Shown: positions 5,847-8,619 of the stretch, one piece after another | Numbering within the stretch: position 1 is the stretch's first letter | Layout of the letters: each line of letters starts with the position of its first letter | NCBI GenBank assembly: GCA_045601425.1 | Contig: JAZRZP010000042.1 | Location: 1 to 8,619, forward strand | Direction of reading: 5' to 3' | Source of the DNA: UBA1219 sp045601425 | GTDB lineage: Bacteria; Bacteroidota; Bacteroidia; Bacteroidales; P3 | DNA length: 8,619 bases | Notes under the pieces: model-generated | What the model saw: the letters and a program-made list of their open reading frames with translations, nothing else | Database searches by the model: none | What the model was told of the DNA's origin: nothing | Position numbers and translations under genes: made by a program

Positions 5847-7979
5847 TTATTTCAACATCAGTGTAACAACTTTCTTGAATGCCTGTCTGGTGCCGGAAGC
5901 GTTGAATACTTCAACGAACACCACATAATTTCCTATCTGGCAGCGATTGCCGTTTTCGGCCGTGCCGTCCCATTTAAAGACACCCTGATAACCCAATATA
6001 GCATTGCGTTCAAGGCGTTTTACCAAACGTCCCTGAGCATCGTAAACGAACACGTTCCCCGTGTAATCGCCATTTTTGAAGCTATAGGAGATGTTCACCT
6101 CATCGTTGTAGCCGTCGTTGTCGGGAGAAAAGACCTGAGGGTCAACAGCTATGTCATCGTCGGCGAAAAGGAAGTCGTAGGACTGTGAGTTCTTGTATGT
6201 GGGAGTTGCCCATCCGGCGGATTTCGATGCCGAATGCCAGTTGGCTTCGAGCTGTGTCTTTTCGGTAAAGGAGCGGCGTTCGAGCGATACGCCTTCACGG
6301 TCTTTCAGGAATGCACTGTGCATTTTTTCGGAATAGGAAAATCTGTCGATTATGGTAGAGGTGTCTCTAAGAGCGATGACCACGGTACCGGCTGCATCGC
6401 TGTACGATGGCATCGATTTCAGACAGATAAGTTTTTCGGGATTGAGGACGGTGTATTTTTTCGTGAGGGCAGTGTCGGTAGTCACCACAAGATAGTCGTG
6501 CGAAGCGATTACTGCAGTGTCGGATATACGGCAGGCGGTCTTGAAGCAGTTTGCCTCATCGTCCCATGTACCCAACATGATGTCACCGAGTTTGATGTCT
6601 CTTCCCGACCTGTTGTATATTTCCACGAAATCGCCGCCACCAGATCTGGGATTGAAGAGTATTTCATTGATAATGAGTTCCATGTAGGTTGTATCCAACA
6701 CGAATTTCAGGGTTACGGTGTCGAGCATGTTGCCGGAAAGGTCGTAAACGTCGGAAACTCTGATTTCGGTTGTGTCGAATTCGTACCAAGAGTTGGGGAA
6801 AGACAGCAGAACCGAGGCACCGCGATATTCGGCTGCAAGAGGACGGTTGCCGTTTACAGAGTAATTGTCGAGGTGCAGGGAGGATACGCTGTCCATTTTT
6901 TCGTTGAACTTAACCAGAACGGTTCTTTCACTTTTTGCTGAAGCCTGTACAGCCGATGGTTTCGTATAGTCGCCGGGGTTCCATTTTACCAGAGCGGTAT
7001 CGCAGGAAGTCATCTGGTTTGCGACTAGGTCTTTCACGTTGCACACACGCAATCTGTGCAGCATGTCGGGAGTAAGTTTGGAGAAAGCCAGCTGCACGAT
7101 GTTTTCTTCCTGCAAGGTTCCGTTGAACAGCGGTGCCTGAGAAGCCAAATCCATGCTTACCACCCTGTAGTTGTTCATGTTCACTGCAGATGCAGAGTCA
7201 ACGGGTTCGTCGAAAACGACATCTATGTAGTCGGTGTTTTCATCGGTGTAAGAGAATAGTGCCGAGCGTACCGTCGGCGGGTTGACATCGGGCAGGAGGG
7301 CTCTCACATTCACGTTGTCGAGGTAGAAGCGGTTCCAATATGTTGAAGAATATCTGAACCTCAGTCCGAAATAGCCGAAGTTGGCCGGATTGACGGCTGC
7401 CGGCAGTTGGTAGTTTGTGGTGTCGGTTGCGACGGCACGCAAGGTACCGTCGGTGCGGTTGCAGTACTTCACGGTGAAGGCCAGAACATTGGCCGGTGTG
7501 TGTGTAACCGTCATGCGGAGCAGTTCGTAATCCGCTATCGTATCGAGGGTTATGACCGCCGTATTGGCCCCGTTGATTTTCTGGTAAAGCACAGGTTTCT
7601 TGTCGGAAAAACCTATGTAGATGGCATTGCGGGCTACATCAACGTCTGTGCTGTCGCTCCAGAGCCATATTGTAACGTTGTTGTTTGCCGAAGGCACTGC
7701 TGTCTGCACGTCGAAATCGTACTGCAAGGGATACTGCAAATCGCTGGCGTTGAAACGGTAACCTACGGCTGCAAAGCTGTTGAGGACAGCATCCTGTCCC
7801 ACGATTCTGAGTTGCTGTGACGATGTGGTAAATCTTTCGGTATTGCCAACCCAACCGGCATACGGCCATGCCGAAGAAGAGAAATCCTGCACGATTTGAG
7901 CGTTTGCCGACTGCGTTCCAAACAAAACCAATAATATCAAAAATACTGTATTACAAATACTTAACCTTTTCATTATCAT
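5847..7979 (-). CDS. Secreted lamin-tail-domain surface protein with FlgD/CHU-like C-terminal domain
   Basis: 710-residue exported protein. Residues 1-27 form a Sec signal peptide: a basic start, a hydrophobic core (VFLILLVLF) and a likely signal-peptidase-I site after ANA. It is not a lipoprotein. About 30-228 is a beta-rich region resembling laminin-G/concanavalin-type domains (WNRFYLDNVNV near its end). Two repeats of about 95 residues follow (233-334 and 338-428) that look like SbsA/Big_5 Ig-like domains (PPTVRS...VVFDEPVD; VLVKFNEKMD). A lamin-tail domain spans about 433-550 (ELIINEILFNP...GDFVEIYNRS). The C-terminus (613-710) is a FlgD/CHU_C-type Ig domain (FSPDNDGYNDE, VYDAQGRLV, KWDGTAENG). 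Such C-termini in Bacteroidota often accompany type IX secretion, but no canonical short CTD tail is clear. Function is unknown; surface binding or a structural role is likely. ATGs at 7979 and 7973 are both possible starts. It has its own promoter and is followed by pepD. Confidence 0.85.
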   Translation of the reverse strand: MIMKRLSICNTVFLILLVLFGTQSANAQIVQDFSSSAWPYAGWVGNTERFTTSSQQLRIVGQDAVLNSFAAVGYRFNASDLQYPLQYDFDVQTAVPSANNNVTIWLWSDSTDVDVARNAIYIGFSDKKPVLYQKINGANTAVITLDTIADYELLRMTVTHTPANVLAFTVKYCNRTDGTLRAVATDTTNYQLPAAVNPANFGYFGLRFRYSSTYWNRFYLDNVNVRALLPDVNPPTVRSALFSYTDENTDYIDVVFDEPVDSASAVNMNNYRVVSMDLASQAPLFNGTLQEENIVQLAFSKLTPDMLHRLRVCNVKDLVANQMTSCDTALVKWNPGDYTKPSAVQASAKSERTVLVKFNEKMDSVSSLHLDNYSVNGNRPLAAEYRGASVLLSFPNSWYEFDTTEIRVSDVYDLSGNMLDTVTLKFVLDTTYMELIINEILFNPRSGGGDFVEIYNRSGRDIKLGDIMLGTWDDEANCFKTACRISDTAVIASHDYLVVTTDTALTKKYTVLNPEKLICLKSMPSYSDAAGTVVIALRDTSTIIDRFSYSEKMHSAFLKDREGVSLERRSFTEKTQLEANWHSASKSAGWATPTYKNSQSYDFLFADDDIAVDPQVFSPDNDGYNDEVNISYSFKNGDYTGNVFVYDAQGRLVKRLERNAILGYQGVFKWDGTAENGNRCQIGNYVVFVEVFNASGTRQAFKKVVTLMLK

Positions 7980-8006
7980 TATTTTTTATTATTTTTTATT
8001 ATTTTT
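7978..8006. repeat. 10-bp A/T tandem repeat in the leader of the lamin-tail gene
   Basis: On the plus strand the unit ATTATTTTTT is repeated almost three times (period 10 from 7978 to about 8006). It starts at the ATG at 7979 and fills most of the leader between the predicted transcription start and that ATG. On the transcript it reads as A-rich blocks separated by AAUAAU. A-rich leaders can raise translation in Bacteroidota; whether the copy number varies is unknown. Confidence 0.7.
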
Positions 8007-8024
8007 CCATAAAGAAACATTCTG

Positions 8025-8056
8025 CAAAGATATGAAAAAAAAATCTTTTTTGCAAA
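8025..8056 (-). promoter_or_regulatory. Bacteroidota-type sigma promoter for the lamin-tail gene and pepD
   Basis: On the minus strand the -33 element TTTG (8056-8053) is followed by a 20-base spacer and the -7 element TATCTTTG (8032-8025). This matches the Bacteroidota housekeeping consensus TTTG / TAnnTTTG exactly in sequence and spacing. Transcription should start near 8018, giving a leader of about 40 bases before the ATG at 7979. No other TAnnTTTG match found in the window has a properly spaced -33 element. Confidence 0.8.
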
Positions 8057-8065
8057 AGATTTTTT
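8038..8065 (-). terminator. A/T-rich hairpin with T-run, possible terminator overlapping a promoter
   Basis: A perfect 12-bp inverted repeat, AAAAAATCTTTT / AAAAGATTTTTT, with a 4-base loop. On the minus strand it is followed by three more T's, giving a T9 run. It lies 14 bases after the broken vsr frame and could end transcription of the upstream restriction-like operon. Only one G-C pair occurs in the stem, so termination strength is doubtful. The -33 element of the next promoter sits across its loop. Confidence 0.4.
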
Positions 8066-8079
8066 CAGGACTGTTTTTT

Positions 8080-8265
8080 TTAGGGGCTCCGGCGGGGACA
8101 AGAAGATTCCGAATCGGGTTTTCCCGGAAGATTCCTGCAGTGCAGACGATAGCGAAACCCCTGTCTCCACAGATACCTGCGTACCAGCATTTCCGGCTTG
8201 GTATCCTTTCCGCGGATATGCGACATGTTGTTGTGCCGCTGTTCAGGTGTAAGTCGGTCTGGCAT
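8080..8265 (-). pseudogene. vsr: Truncated very-short-patch repair endonuclease (Vsr)
   Basis: Vsr endonucleases nick T:G mismatches left by deamination of 5-methylcytosine and usually sit beside a cytosine methyltransferase. Residues 1-51 here are a clear Vsr N-terminus (RLTPEQRHNNMSHIRGKDTK, then RNLPGKPD), ending at Asp51, which corresponds to the first catalytic Asp of E. coli Vsr. The next ten residues (SESSCPRRSP) do not match the family, and the frame stops at 61. Typical Vsr proteins are about 130-155 residues, so the HGCFWH-type segment with the catalytic histidines and all of the C-terminal half are missing. I could not find the missing part in the other minus-strand frames downstream, so this looks like a deletion or junction rather than a simple frameshift. 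Its ATG directly follows the TAA of the upstream gene. The product should be inactive. Confidence 0.85.
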
Positions 8266-8619
8266 TTATTTTCTGTATTGTAAAAGAGTTGAACCGGTAA
8301 CGTAGATGGGAGCGCCTGCAACAAAGCCCAAATTAGGACTTTGTTCATTGGCAATCAATGCTGCTATGTCAAGATTACCAAGTGTTACTTCTTCATCAAA
8401 AACATAACAGAAGTACTTGCCTTGAGGATTGGGATAATATGCCCTGCGCATTCTTTCTTCCGTCATTGTGGCGTGATGGTGGACGTGGAAGACACGATAT
8501 TTGTTTTCGTTTTCATGACCCTGTTCATACAGAATGACAAAACAAGCGACATTGTTTGACAATTGTGTTATTTTCTGTGCCCCCGGACGACTCTTATCCA
8601 AGCGGACATTATAGATAAG
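8266..8619 (-). CDS. C-terminal part of an unidentified protein, possibly a type II restriction endonuclease
   Basis: The frame is open to the right edge, giving the last 117 residues of a protein whose start lies outside. An in-frame TTG at 8601 should not be taken as the start, because sense codons continue upstream of it. The segment has a motif YRVFHVHHHATMTEERM (about residues 41-57), then YYPNPQGKYFCYVFDEEV and an ending PIYVTGSTLLQYRK. It has no signal peptide, membrane span or zinc motif. I do not recognise the family with certainty. Its TAA abuts the ATG of the vsr remnant, so the two were one operon. Vsr genes normally accompany a cytosine methyltransferase and its cognate endonuclease, so a restriction enzyme is the best inference. 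A methyltransferase would be expected to the right of the window. Confidence 0.6.
   Translation of the reverse strand, partial: LIYNVRLDKSRPGAQKITQLSNNVACFVILYEQGHENENKYRVFHVHHHATMTEERMRRAYYPNPQGKYFCYVFDEEVTLGNLDIAALIANEQSPNLGFVAGAPIYVTGSTLLQYRK

Noticed and set aside
6234..6941. 235-codon plus-strand open frame opposite the lamin-tail gene
   Set aside because: No motif or start signals; the minus-strand protein has coherent domains and a signal peptide.
7989..8354. 121-codon minus-strand frame crossing the vsr remnant and promoter
   Set aside because: It is out of frame with both the vsr N-terminus and the upstream protein and runs through the promoter region; the residues after the vsr break in this frame do not restore a Vsr match.

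Overview
The window looks like chromosomal DNA from a Bacteroidota bacterium, most likely order Bacteroidales. The evidence is a -33/-7 promoter of the Bacteroidota type (TTTG, 20-base spacer, TATCTTTG), A/T-rich leaders with little Shine-Dalgarno signal, a secreted lamin-tail protein with a gliding/T9SS-style C-terminal domain, and an RlmN, a PepD and a MOP-family flippase of the kinds found in that group. Family or genus cannot be assigned from the sequence. Every supportable gene is on the minus strand, so transcription runs from right to left.

Layout in transcription order. (1) 8619-8080: the end of an unidentified protein that enters from outside the window, followed with no gap by a vsr (very-short-patch repair endonuclease) gene cut off at its first catalytic aspartate. 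This looks like the decayed edge of a type II restriction-modification locus. (2) 8065-7980: an A/T-rich hairpin, a strong promoter and a short 10-bp tandem repeat in the leader. (3) 7979-4372: a secreted multidomain lamin-tail protein and pepD, 23 bp apart and probably co-transcribed. They end at a G/C-rich hairpin with a T-tract (4363-4318). (4) 4313-303: rlmN, an oligosaccharide/lipid-linked flippase whose start overlaps the rlmN stop by 8 bp, and a Hanks-type protein kinase 23 bp later. This operon closes with a strong intrinsic terminator (275-247). (5) 1-246: mostly non-coding, with a possible start of another minus-strand gene running off the left edge.

How the genes may work together. 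RlmN (23S rRNA/tRNA A-methylation) and PepD (dipeptide breakdown) are housekeeping genes. The most thought-provoking unit is the flippase-kinase pair. The kinase is soluble, lacks the usual VAIK lysine (Arg instead), carries HND instead of HRD and His instead of the catalytic-loop Lys, has an insertion of about 35 residues before the catalytic loop, and ends in a predicted coiled coil plus two tandem zinc ribbons. A role in regulating the flippase or envelope synthesis is inference from gene order only.

I see no CRISPR array, tRNA, rRNA, transposase or riboswitch. Apart from the atypical kinase operon, the hairpin abutting the rlmN start and the broken vsr junction, the window looks ordinary.
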